Assembly: GCF_039541915.1 (NCBI RefSeq)
Contig: NZ_BAABHD010000022.1
Coordinates: forward strand, 372,001-436,000
Direction of reading: 5' to 3'
Source: Nibrella saemangeumensis
Lineage (GTDB): Bacteria > Bacteroidota > Bacteroidia > Cytophagales > Spirosomataceae
Length of the DNA: 64,000 nt
The notes under the pieces are model-generated. The model saw only the letters and a program-made list of their open reading frames with translations. It did no database searches and was not told where the DNA came from. Positions within the stretch are counted from its first letter, which is position 1; the number at the start of each line of letters is the position of its first letter. Positions 46,294-54,702 of this stretch are shown piece by piece. Both the position numbers and the translations under genes were made by a program.

Positions 46294-46920
46294 TTAAAGG
46301 GATCGGCACCGAATACCCAGCGTTCGTTCGACGCGGATAATCTCCCGATCTGCCAGATGTTCATTGGGCAGGCAAAAGAAAGCTTTTATGGTTTGGGCGT
46401 GTTGTCGTGTAAGCCCCTTGAGGGATGTCAGCGCGTTCCCACTTACGTAAACTTCCCGCAGGTGGGTTAAATTGCGGATAGGTTCGAGTGAGTCGATCTG
46501 GTTGGCCTGCGCATACAATTGCTCCAGTTGGGTTATGCCATCTATTCCTGCCAGACTCCGAATAGCGTTGTCACTGACAAACAGACTTTTCAGCTTAGTG
46601 AGATGGGCCAATTCCCAAATGGATTCAATCGCGTGATTGGTGAGTACCAGCGTCTCCAGCCTGCTCATGCCTGTCAGGCCCGAACAATTAGTCAGCGCAA
46701 AACGCATATTTGGGAAGGGAGCCGTGGGTCCGGCAAGCCGAAGCGCCGGCGTTTGCCGGAGGTTTTCCAGTTCCTCGTCGGCTGGCGGATTGGTATGGCC
46801 CAAAAAAGCGGCCTGAAAAGCGGCCTGCCACTGAGGTTCCAGCCCGGACCACCAGGTCTGGTGGTTGGCCGGAGTATCCGCTACGGGCAGAGGAGATTGG
46901 GCAGGCGGGGTATCGTTCAT
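46294..46920 (-). CDS. Leucine-rich-repeat protein
   Basis: The 208-residue protein has a polar N-terminal third (a MNDTPPAQSPLP start, then LEPQWQAAFQAAFLG) followed by four to five 22-residue leucine-rich repeats of the SDS22/internalin type, for example LETLVLTNHAIESIWELAHL and LKSLFVSDNAIRSLAGIDGI. A cap with cysteines closes the domain. There is no signal peptide, so it is predicted to be cytoplasmic. Internalin-like repeats bind proteins, which fits a role recognising the tail-collar protein or another partner. It is 41 bases upstream of the tail-collar gene. Confidence 0.85.
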   Translation of the reverse strand: MNDTPPAQSPLPVADTPANHQTWWSGLEPQWQAAFQAAFLGHTNPPADEELENLRQTPALRLAGPTAPFPNMRFALTNCSGLTGMSRLETLVLTNHAIESIWELAHLTKLKSLFVSDNAIRSLAGIDGITQLEQLYAQANQIDSLEPIRNLTHLREVYVSGNALTSLKGLTRQHAQTIKAFFCLPNEHLADREIIRVERTLGIRCRSL

Positions 46921-47035
46921 CGTTCATGAGTTTATTCGTACTGGGGTAAACCAAACCATTGACGGAGCAACGCGTCAGCGCCGGAAACCCTGTCCAGCTG
47001 TTGCCCGAAAGAAAGCTGAGGGATTACTATACATC

Positions 47036-47560
47036 CTATACGACCCGCACGAGTTGCCCCCGTAAATTAATCAGTTGGTAACTCCCGACGTCGATCGCAA
47101 TTTGCAGAACCCCCTGGCTTCCCATAACCCGCAGCGTACGGGTGGGCTCAGTCGCCTGATGGCTAATGCGGGCCAGGCACTGCCAGGTCATGGTCATGCC
47201 GGCCTGGTAAAAACAGGTTGAATACGAACCAAACAGAGACGATGATGACTCTACAAAGAGAGTGTCGGGATCAGGCGACAGGTTTGTTCTCAGCAGGCGA
47301 CCCGCCAGGTCGAAATCCTGGCCGGCCATCGCCCGTAAGGTGGGAATAGAGGTAAGCTCAGGACTATAGATACGCGAAATAGTTAAGCGTTGAGGAGTGC
47401 CAAGACTCCCATCCCATATTATCTCAGATGCCTGGTCCAGCCAGGATGCCGATGGCCGGTTTGGCGGGACTATTGAGGCAGAACCGGCTAGGAGAGAAGC
47501 TGGGATAAATTGAAGGGCCAATCCTGCCGTGAACTGGCCAACAAATGTACGACGTTTCAT
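47036..47560 (-). CDS. Tat-signal exported protein of unknown function
   Basis: The 174-residue protein has an N-terminal twin-arginine-like signal (KRRTFVGQ followed by a hydrophobic stretch ending LLAG). The mature part has no recognised domain. It ends in a beta-rich LQIAIDVGSYQLINLRGQL segment, resembling a short sorting or binding tail. It reads in the same direction as the LRR, tail-collar, hydroxylase and sulfotransferase genes, 115 bases before the first of them, and probably leads that cluster. A folded or cofactor-bound mature protein is implied by the Tat-like signal, but that is inference. Confidence 0.65.
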   Translation of the reverse strand: MKRRTFVGQFTAGLALQFIPASLLAGSASIVPPNRPSASWLDQASEIIWDGSLGTPQRLTISRIYSPELTSIPTLRAMAGQDFDLAGRLLRTNLSPDPDTLFVESSSSLFGSYSTCFYQAGMTMTWQCLARISHQATEPTRTLRVMGSQGVLQIAIDVGSYQLINLRGQLVRVV

Positions 47561-47831
47561 AAGTTAAGGTTAAGAAAATCAAGTAAATGGTGACGTAATT
47601 TGGTAGTAACGCTTTTCGGTGGGCTGCACAATAGTAGGAAAAAATATAATATAAAATACAATGTTTATAGTGAGCGGTAGCCAAATAAATAATCCAAAAA
47701 TTTTAGTTAGGTGATCCGGTTTGGCTTTACAGGCCTGATCACATTTTCGCTGCCGTACGACGTCTCCCGGCATAGGTAGGACATACCCCACTTATGCCTT
47801 TCTATAAGGTACTCACCCACTGTTTTCCAGC

Positions 47832-50585
47832 ATGCTTTCAGCTTTTCGTTGGCTTTGCCTTTTCGGCTTACTCTTTACTTTCGTATACATCGCACAGGCA
47901 CAGCCCAAACCCAATACAACCCGCACAACCGTCGACACCGCCAGGCCCTGGGCGTACTGGTGGTGGATGGGTAGCGCTGTTACGGAGGACGGTATACGAC
48001 AGAACCTGCAGGATTATGCCAAAGCAGGTTTGGGCGGGGTGCATATAATTCCCATCTACGGTGTCAAAGGCTACGAGAAGCAGTTTGTGCCGTTTATGAG
48101 CGACCGCTGGCTGCAACTGCTCGAATATACCCTTCAACAGGCTGCGACCCTGAGGATGGGCGTTGACCTGACGCTCGGCACCGGCTGGCCCTATGGCGGT
48201 CCGCAGGTAACGCCCACGATGGCGGCTCAGCAATTTCAGGTTGAGGAGTACCCGTTTCAGCCGGGGCAGACGATCCGCCGGGCCGATCTGAAAGGCAAAG
48301 GTGAGGTTTTGGCGATTACCGCTATTATGACCAACGGCGATACCCTGGTTGTGCCGAAACCGTTCGGGCCGGAGGTACTGTGGCAGGCAGAGAAACGAAC
48401 AGGGAAGGTATATGTGCTGCGAATGACACCCACGGGGCAGCAGGTGAAGCGGGCTGCTCCGGGTGGCGAAGGACCTGTACTGGATCATTTCGATACACAG
48501 GCTGTGCAGACGTATCTTCAGGGCTTTACTAAGCTCAAAACCTATTTCGCCAATAAACCAGACAAAATCCGGGCGGTATACAACGACTCCTATGAAGCGT
48601 ACGGGGCCAACTGGACACCTGGGTTCCTGAACGAATTCAAACAACGGCGGGGCTACGACCTGCGCCAGTACCTGCCTGTTCTTCAGAAAGAAGGCCAGCT
48701 TTCGCTGGCGGAAAAGCGTGTTCTAGGCGATTACCACGCCACCATTGCCGATCTGCTGCGCGATGCCTTTACCAAAACCTGGACGAACTGGGCAAAGCAA
48801 CAGGGCTATCTGGTTCGTAACGAAGCCCACGGCTCACCCGGTAACCTGCTCGATCTGTATGCGCTATCCGATATGCCCGAAACTGAGTATTTCGGCAGCA
48901 AACCCTTCGACATTCCCGGCTACCGCATGGACCCCTCGTACGAAGAGTCTCGGTTTGGCCGGCCCGATCCCATGATTCTGAAGTTTGCGTCGTCGTCGGC
49001 CCACGTAGCCGGAAAGCCACTGGTGACGTCGGAGACCTCGACCTGGCTGGCCGACCACTTCAAGGTATCGCTGGCGCAGATCAAGCCGATCATTGACGAG
49101 TCGTTTATCTCGGGCATTAACCACGTCTTTTACCACGGCATCCCGTATTCACCGCCCGGCGAAGCCTGGCCGGGCTGGCTGTTTTATGCCTCGACCAACT
49201 ACAACCAGCAAAGCCATTTCTGGCGCGACTTCCCGGAACTGAACCGCTACATCACCGATTGCCAGCGGCTCCTGCAAACCGGCAAGCCGGATGGCGACGT
49301 ATTGCTCTATTTTCCGATTCATGATCTGTGGCATTCGCCCGGTACGTCGGGAGGCACCCACGCGCTGGATGTACACGCCAACGCCAACCGCTGGCTGCTG
49401 GGACGTCCCATCGGGCAGACGGCTGCCGACCTGCAACGGCAGGGTTTTCAGTACGACTACATATCGGACCTTCAGTTAACCCAGTGCCGCCCGGCCACCA
49501 ACGGTAGCGTCACCACCAGCGGAGGGGCGAACTACAAAATGATTGTGGTGCCGCCAACGGAGTTTCTGCCCCTGGAAACGCTACAAGCCCTGGATAAACT
49601 GGCGAAGCAGGGAGTAAAGGTGCTGTTTGTGAAGAACCGCCCGAGCCTGGTAGCCGGCTATCATCAGGTGGTTAACCGGCAGAAAGCGCTGGAAACCCTG
49701 AACCAGCAGATGGCCAGTCGGAGCCGGGTGGCGGACGATGTAGTGCAAGGTCTGAATGGCTGGCAAATTCGCCGGGAGCCGCTGGTGGATAACGGCCTGG
49801 CGTTTATCCGCAAAAAGCAGGCGGATGGCTGGCAGTATTTTGTAGCAAATCTTCAAAACAAGTACAACACCGGCCGCATCCGGCTGGCGGTAAACGCGAA
49901 TAGTATTGAATTGGTGGACCCGCTGCACCAGCGCCGGGGCTTTGTGCCGAAGGAGCGGGTTGGAGCGGGTATGATTGAGATCCCGCTGACGTTAGCGCCC
50001 GGCGAGTCGGTATTCATCAACGCGTTTGAATCTATGCGTAAGGGCAGTCCGTGGCCGGGGCAACCGCTGGCGACAAATGGCTATTCGTTGACTGGTAATT
50101 GGTTGATTCGTTTCATAGATGGGGCACCTTTTATTCCAAAGCCCGTGTCTACCAGCAAGCTGGTTTCCTGGACCACGTTGGGCGATACAGCAACGCAATG
50201 GTTTAGCGGTACCGCACGCTACAGCCTGAACTTTACAGTACCCGACAATCTGCGCAGCCAGCCGAACCTGTGGCTGGACTTAGGCGATGTGCGTGAAGTA
50301 GCCGAAGTGCGGCTGAACGGGCAGCCAGTGGGCAAAGCCTGGTCGCTACCCTACCGCCTGCCGCTGCCGAACGGCTTGCTGAAGCAGCAGAATACGCTGG
50401 AGGTGGATGTGCGCAACCTGTCCTTTAACCGCATGCGCTACCTGGACAGCCAGAAAGTGCCCTGGCGGAAGTTTTACGACATCAACATGGTTGATATTCA
50501 GTATAAGCCGTTCGATGCGTCTAAACGGCCACCTGTTGAATCAGGGCTCCTGGGGCCGGTGCAGTTGGTGGGGGAGCAGCGGTAG
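47832..50585 (+). CDS. Exported GH106-like glycoside hydrolase (alpha-L-rhamnosidase family)
   Basis: This 917-residue protein has a signal peptide ending YIAQAQ. The N-terminal RPWAYWWWMGSAVTEDGI and AGLGGVHIIPIYGVKG segments, and LTLGTGWPYGGPQVTP, are typical of the GH106 family (PF17132). The middle holds a barrel with YNDSYEAYGANWTPGFL and LVTSETSTW. The C-terminal WLDLGDVREVAEVRLNGQ and VDVRNLSFNRMRY segments look like a galactose-binding-type beta-sandwich. It likely acts in the periplasm on rhamnose-containing glycans such as pectin or ulvan. Related uncharacterised glycosidases share the fold, so rhamnosidase activity is not proven. An FGE lipoprotein gene follows after 62 bases. Confidence 0.85.
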   Translation: MLSAFRWLCLFGLLFTFVYIAQAQPKPNTTRTTVDTARPWAYWWWMGSAVTEDGIRQNLQDYAKAGLGGVHIIPIYGVKGYEKQFVPFMSDRWLQLLEYTLQQAATLRMGVDLTLGTGWPYGGPQVTPTMAAQQFQVEEYPFQPGQTIRRADLKGKGEVLAITAIMTNGDTLVVPKPFGPEVLWQAEKRTGKVYVLRMTPTGQQVKRAAPGGEGPVLDHFDTQAVQTYLQGFTKLKTYFANKPDKIRAVYNDSYEAYGANWTPGFLNEFKQRRGYDLRQYLPVLQKEGQLSLAEKRVLGDYHATIADLLRDAFTKTWTNWAKQQGYLVRNEAHGSPGNLLDLYALSDMPETEYFGSKPFDIPGYRMDPSYEESRFGRPDPMILKFASSSAHVAGKPLVTSETSTWLADHFKVSLAQIKPIIDESFISGINHVFYHGIPYSPPGEAWPGWLFYASTNYNQQSHFWRDFPELNRYITDCQRLLQTGKPDGDVLLYFPIHDLWHSPGTSGGTHALDVHANANRWLLGRPIGQTAADLQRQGFQYDYISDLQLTQCRPATNGSVTTSGGANYKMIVVPPTEFLPLETLQALDKLAKQGVKVLFVKNRPSLVAGYHQVVNRQKALETLNQQMASRSRVADDVVQGLNGWQIRREPLVDNGLAFIRKKQADGWQYFVANLQNKYNTGRIRLAVNANSIELVDPLHQRRGFVPKERVGAGMIEIPLTLAPGESVFINAFESMRKGSPWPGQPLATNGYSLTGNWLIRFIDGAPFIPKPVSTSKLVSWTTLGDTATQWFSGTARYSLNFTVPDNLRSQPNLWLDLGDVREVAEVRLNGQPVGKAWSLPYRLPLPNGLLKQQNTLEVDVRNLSFNRMRYLDSQKVPWRKFYDINMVDIQYKPFDASKRPPVESGLLGPVQLVGEQR

Positions 50586-50647
50586 GGGTATGCTGGAAAA
50601 GCGGTGGAATTTGGGTAAATTCGGGAAAAAGGTAAATAAGACTAAAC

Positions 50648-51670
50648 ATGAAATTCACAATATACATACTTGCCATCCTGCTAATCCTCTCCGCCTGCGG
50701 CAGCGAGTCGGGCTCCGACCGGCTGTCAGAACATGAGCATTACCACGAAAGTGGTGCGGCAGAAGCTACGCTGCCCGAGAACATCAAGCCGTATCAGTTT
50801 TCGGACGGGGTGACCATTCTGGGTGCCATCAAGCCGGAGGAGGAAAAAACAGAAGCGAAGCCAGCAACTGCTCCGCCCAAAGGGATGGTGTTGGTGCCCG
50901 GTGGGTATACGCAGATTGGGTCGGCCGAGGGGCTGGCGCAGGAGCAGCCGGTATTTTGGGTGGAGGTAAAGCCGTTTTTCATGGATGAGCATCCCGTTAC
51001 GGTCGGGGCGTTCCGGCAGTTTGTGACGGCAACCGGCTACAAAACCGAAGCGGAGAAATTTGGCAATGCCGGAATGATCGACGAGAGCACCGACAAGCAG
51101 TGGATTCTGAAAGAGGGCGCTAACTGGCGCTACCCGCAGGGACCGGACTTTCCACCTGCGTCCGATAATCACCCCGTCACGCAAGTCTCCTGGAACGATG
51201 CACAGGCTTATTGCAAATGGGCTAAAAAGCGCTTGCCAACGGAGTTTGAGTGGGAACATGCCGCCCGCAACGCCCGTAATGATCGCACCATATACCCCTG
51301 GGGCAACGACATCGATAAAGCGGGAGCCTACAACGCCAATATCTGGCAGGGTAAGTTTCCGGAGCACAACTACGTGACCGATGGCTATAAATTTACCTCA
51401 CCCGTGGGCAAGTTCGGAAAGACGCCGTTGGGATTGACGGATATGTCGGGGAATGTCTGGGAGTGGTGCGACAACTGGAAGCAGGAGTACCGCGACGTAT
51501 TGACCCAAACCAAAATGGACGTAAACGAGAAGGCGGAGCGGGCGCAGCGGGGCGGTTCGTTTCTGTGTGAGCCCGGCTGGTGCCATGGCTACCGGGTATC
51601 GGGGCGCTCTTCCTCCACACCGGAAACCTCGCTCATGCACGTCGGCTTCCGGTGTGTGAAAGATGTATAG
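50648..51670 (+). CDS. Lipoprotein formylglycine-generating enzyme (FGE) with catalytic cysteines
   Basis: This 340-residue predicted lipoprotein (LILSAC, Cys17) has a short charged linker and then an FGE/SUMF1 domain: GMVLVPGGYTQIGS, VEVKPFFMDEHPVTVGAFRQF, PVTQVSWNDAQAYCKWAKKR, LPTEFEWEHAARN, GLTDMSGNVWEWC, and the C-terminal RGGSFLCEPGWCHGYR...GFRCV. Cys307 and Cys312 occupy the places of the two active-site cysteines of human FGE (C-x4-C), so the protein can be a true aerobic FGE. Many bacterial FGE-like proteins lack these cysteines. The location outside the cytoplasm suggests it activates exported Cys-type sulfatases such as that at 23227. It follows the GH106 gene and converges on a helicase gene one base away. 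Confidence 0.9.
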   Translation: MKFTIYILAILLILSACGSESGSDRLSEHEHYHESGAAEATLPENIKPYQFSDGVTILGAIKPEEEKTEAKPATAPPKGMVLVPGGYTQIGSAEGLAQEQPVFWVEVKPFFMDEHPVTVGAFRQFVTATGYKTEAEKFGNAGMIDESTDKQWILKEGANWRYPQGPDFPPASDNHPVTQVSWNDAQAYCKWAKKRLPTEFEWEHAARNARNDRTIYPWGNDIDKAGAYNANIWQGKFPEHNYVTDGYKFTSPVGKFGKTPLGLTDMSGNVWEWCDNWKQEYRDVLTQTKMDVNEKAERAQRGGSFLCEPGWCHGYRVSGRSSSTPETSLMHVGFRCVKDV

Positions 51671-51671
51671 C

Positions 51672-52955
51672 TTACTGCGCCTGTGGTTTCGGACGGCGGT
51701 TGTTGTTGCGGTTAAACGGCCGTGAGTTGCCGCTGCCGCTGCTGCTCCGACGGTTAAATCCATTGTTCCTCTGTTCTCTCAGCGCCTGCTGGGCCTGCGC
51801 CGGCTCGGCCACCGAAATACCCAGCGGGTAGGGATGATCGCTGACAGCCGGAATCTGCTTGCCAATCAGCTTGTGAATGTCCTTCAAATACGGTTTTTCT
51901 TCGGCATCGCAGAACGAAAACGCAATGCCGCTGGCACCCGCCCGGCCGGTCCGGCCAATCCGGTGAACGTACGTCTCCGGAATATTCGGCAGTTCGTAGT
52001 TGATTACGTGCGAAAGCTCGTCGATGTCGATACCCCGTGCGGCAATATCGGTAGCCACCAGCACCCGGATCTCCCCGGATTTAAAGTTGCTCAGCGCCCG
52101 TTGACGAGCGTTCTGCGACTTATTGCCGTGGATCGCTTCGGCTTTGACACCGGCCTTGACCAGGTCTTTCACCACCTTATCCGCCCCATGCTTCGTGCGA
52201 GCAAACACCAGCGCCGACTGAATGGCGTTGTCTTCCAGCAAGTGAATCAGCAGCTTTTTCTTGTCGTTTTTGTCGACGTAATACAGCAACTGCTGAATCG
52301 TGTCGGCCGTTGACGATACCGGAGTGACCTCTACCTTAGCGGGTTTCGTCAGGATGGTATCGGCCAGTTTGGCAACGTCCGGCGGCATGGTCGCTGAGAA
52401 AAACAGCGACTGCCGCTTCATCGGTAATTGCAGAATCACCCGCTTCACATCGTGAATAAAGCCCATATCCAGCATCCGGTCGGCTTCGTCAAGGACAAAG
52501 ATCTGGATGTGCTTCAGGGAAATAATGCCCTGGCCCATCAGGTCGAGTAGCCTACCCGGTGTAGCGACCAGAATATCAATACCCGATTTAATGGCGTTCA
52601 CCTGCGCGTGCTGCGATACCCCGCCGAAAACGACGGTATGCTTCAGACTCAGATTACGGCCGTACGCGGTAAAGCTCTCGCCAATCTGAATGGCCAGTTC
52701 GCGAGTTGGAGTCAGAATCAGACACTTAATGCGCCGGGGGCCTTTTTGCGGTCCGGCTTCATCTTTGAGCTGTTGCAGAATCGGAATGGCAAAGGCGGCT
52801 GTTTTGCCGGTGCCGGTCTGGGCGCAACCGAGTAAATCTCTGCCCTGGAGGATAATGGGGATAGCCTGAGCCTGAATGGGTGTAGGGGTCGTGTATCCTT
52901 CTGTTTGAAGAGCCTTTAGGATGGGCTCAATCACATTTAATTGTTCGAATAACAT
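51672..52955 (-). CDS. DEAD-box ATP-dependent RNA helicase (RhlE-like)
   Basis: The 427-residue helicase has the Q motif (TTPTPIQAQAIP), motif I AQTGTGKT, motif Ia PTRELAIQ, motif II VLDEADRM, motif III FSATM, and motifs V and VI (ATDIAARGIDI, HRIGRTGRAG). A basic, low-complexity tail rich in Asn and Arg follows (from about 400). The frame continues to 53093, but ATG 52955 (MLFEQLNVIEPIL) is the standard start. It likely unwinds RNA in ribosome assembly or cold adaptation. A second DEAD-box gene lies immediately upstream. Confidence 0.95.
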   Translation of the reverse strand: MLFEQLNVIEPILKALQTEGYTTPTPIQAQAIPIILQGRDLLGCAQTGTGKTAAFAIPILQQLKDEAGPQKGPRRIKCLILTPTRELAIQIGESFTAYGRNLSLKHTVVFGGVSQHAQVNAIKSGIDILVATPGRLLDLMGQGIISLKHIQIFVLDEADRMLDMGFIHDVKRVILQLPMKRQSLFFSATMPPDVAKLADTILTKPAKVEVTPVSSTADTIQQLLYYVDKNDKKKLLIHLLEDNAIQSALVFARTKHGADKVVKDLVKAGVKAEAIHGNKSQNARQRALSNFKSGEIRVLVATDIAARGIDIDELSHVINYELPNIPETYVHRIGRTGRAGASGIAFSFCDAEEKPYLKDIHKLIGKQIPAVSDHPYPLGISVAEPAQAQQALREQRNNGFNRRSSSGSGNSRPFNRNNNRRPKPQAQ

Positions 52956-53199
52956 GTATATGTTTTGAGGAAAGCTGATGTGTGCATCCCGCAGGCGCGG
53001 GCCAACCAAAAAATCAGCTTCTGTATGACTGCCGGGGACTGTGGATGGATGCGAAATATCACCGGCATTGTATGATAACGTAAAAATCGGCAAATAAATC
53101 CGTATTGCTGCTTTTTATATGAGATCAGCAGCATAATAGTGATTTAGCGGTAGCTGGTATGATCCGGCTTCGGCACCTTAAACAAACGAAACCTGCCCT

Positions 53200-54444
53200 T
53201 TATTTCTTTTTCTTTTTCCGGTTCTTACGCTCCAGTTCGGCCTGCTCGGCTTCGCGCATCAGGGCGTCCAGATCGTAATTGACGGTCTCGTTGCTGAAGT
53301 CGATGGTGGCTGCGTACTCTTTTTTGCTGATATCGACGACGTGGATTGGCTTCGTCAGGTACTGCTCGATTTCTGCCAGCAGCGGTTTTTCCTCCGTGCT
53401 GCAAAACGATACGGCCAGCCCTTTCTGCGTGCCCCGGCCCGTGCGACCGACGCGGTGAACGTAGTTCTCCGGTTGCTCCGGCAGGTCGTAGTTGACTACG
53501 TAATCGACGTTGGGAATATCAATGCCTCGGGCGCTGACATCGGTGGCAATCAGAATTTTGGTTTCTCCGCTGCGGAACTGCTGCATGACCTGGAGCCGGT
53601 CGTGCTGCTCTTTGTCGCCGTGAATGGTCATGCTTTTGATACCCACTCGCTCCAGCGCTTTGTAGACGCGCTCGGCCCGGACTTTGGTGCGGACAAAAAT
53701 CAGGATCTTACTGTCGGGATTCTCGTTGATCACCCTCTCCAGAAAGAAGCGTTTGTCGTCCATCTCCACAAAAGCAACGGAGTGGGTAATGTTTTTGGCA
53801 ACCGGGTCTTTGGGCGAAATCTGGATTCGGATGGGATTATGCACCAGCGAATAAGCCAGTTTCTTAATAGTCTCGTTGATGGTAGCCGAAAAGAACAAGG
53901 TCTGCCGCTTGCGGGGCAGGAATTTGATTAGGTCCTGAATGTCCCGGATAAAGCCTAAGTCCAGCATATGGTCGGCTTCGTCGAGGATCAGGATCTCCGT
54001 CCGTTGCAGCCGGATATATCCCTGACTGACCAGGTCGAACAGCCGGCCGGGCGTGGCCACCAGAATGTCAATGCCCTTTTCGAGCCGGGCAATCTGCGGC
54101 CCCTGTTCTACTCCGCCGAAGACGCAGAATGTTTTTACCCGCGTATGTTTCCCTATTTGCTCGAAGACCCCGGTAATCTGAATGGCCAGTTCCCGCGTGG
54201 GCTCCATCACGACGCATTTGATCCCCTCGGTGCGGCTTGAGCTTTTGCGGTCGTGTAGCATGCTGATGACCGGAATGGCAAAGGCGGCCGTTTTGCCGGT
54301 GCCGGTTTGGGCAATTGCCAGCACGTCCTCACCCTTGAGAATGGGAGGGATAGACCTGAACTGGATATCCGTCGGGCGCCTGAAGCCCAGCGTCTCCAGA
54401 TTTTGTTTTATCTCCGGGGCAATGCTATAATCGTCGAACTTCAT
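53200..54444 (-). CDS. DEAD-box ATP-dependent RNA helicase (second copy)
   Basis: The 414-residue helicase has motifs AQTGTGKT, PTRELAIQ, LDEADHM, FSATI, ATDVSARGIDI and HRVGRTGRG. It ends in a lysine-rich tail (RKNRKKKKK). ATG 54444 (MKFDDYSIAPEI) is preferred to the open frame reaching 54486. It is about as long as the helicase downstream (51672-52955) but diverged from it, particularly in the tail, so the pair is an old duplication. A perfect palindrome lies 42 bases upstream of its start codon. Confidence 0.95.
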   Translation of the reverse strand: MKFDDYSIAPEIKQNLETLGFRRPTDIQFRSIPPILKGEDVLAIAQTGTGKTAAFAIPVISMLHDRKSSSRTEGIKCVVMEPTRELAIQITGVFEQIGKHTRVKTFCVFGGVEQGPQIARLEKGIDILVATPGRLFDLVSQGYIRLQRTEILILDEADHMLDLGFIRDIQDLIKFLPRKRQTLFFSATINETIKKLAYSLVHNPIRIQISPKDPVAKNITHSVAFVEMDDKRFFLERVINENPDSKILIFVRTKVRAERVYKALERVGIKSMTIHGDKEQHDRLQVMQQFRSGETKILIATDVSARGIDIPNVDYVVNYDLPEQPENYVHRVGRTGRGTQKGLAVSFCSTEEKPLLAEIEQYLTKPIHVVDISKKEYAATIDFSNETVNYDLDALMREAEQAELERKNRKKKKK

Positions 54445-54486
54445 AGGGACACAGGTTAGCAACAGGCAAAGATACGGTCGGGGCAC

Positions 54487-54518
54487 TTGTAGGGACGCAA
54501 AATTTTGCGTCCCTACAA
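54487..54518. repeat. Perfect 32-nt palindrome (REP-like element)
   Basis: TTGTAGGGACGCAAAA is followed at once by its exact reverse complement, giving a 32-base inverted repeat with no loop. It lies between the divergent helicase gene (start 54444) and the small basic-protein gene (start 54584). A very similar GTAGRGACGCAAAATTTTG-type palindrome is, from memory, widespread in genomes of Bacteroidota and cyanobacteria. Only one copy was seen in this window. Confidence 0.75.
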
Positions 54519-54583
54519 AAGGAAATTATTGGATGAACTCTTTTTTCTGGCTACCTTTCTCCGTAAACTAAACTCCTGTAGCT

Positions 54584-54700
54584 ATGTCAAAAGATAAAGG
54601 TTCAGCTTCTAAGGGAAGTGTTAAAAAGACAGCGGAAAAAACGCTGAAAGAAAAGCGAGCCGCCAAACAGGCAAAAAAGAGCAGCAAGAGCGATTATTAA
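54584..54700 (+). CDS. Small lysine-rich protein (38 residues)
   Basis: ATG at 54584 opens a 38-residue frame (starts MSKDKGSASKGSVKKT, ends KKSSKSDY). Roughly a third of the residues are Lys or Arg and there are no hydrophobic stretches, so it would be disordered and nucleic-acid binding or ribosome associated. The regular KKTAEKTLKEKRAAKQAKK pattern looks like coding sequence. The upstream spacing (after AACTCCTGTAGCT) suits a start. It ends two bases from the convergent radical SAM gene. The family was not identified. Confidence 0.68.
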   Translation: MSKDKGSASKGSVKKTAEKTLKEKRAAKQAKKSSKSDY

Positions 54701-54702
54701 TT

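Noticed and set aside
47561..47831. AT-rich gap between the tail-collar cluster and the GH106 gene as a mobile-element scar
   Set aside because: I found no terminal inverted repeats, target duplications or transposase remnants. It more likely holds the two divergent promoters, which I could not place with confidence.
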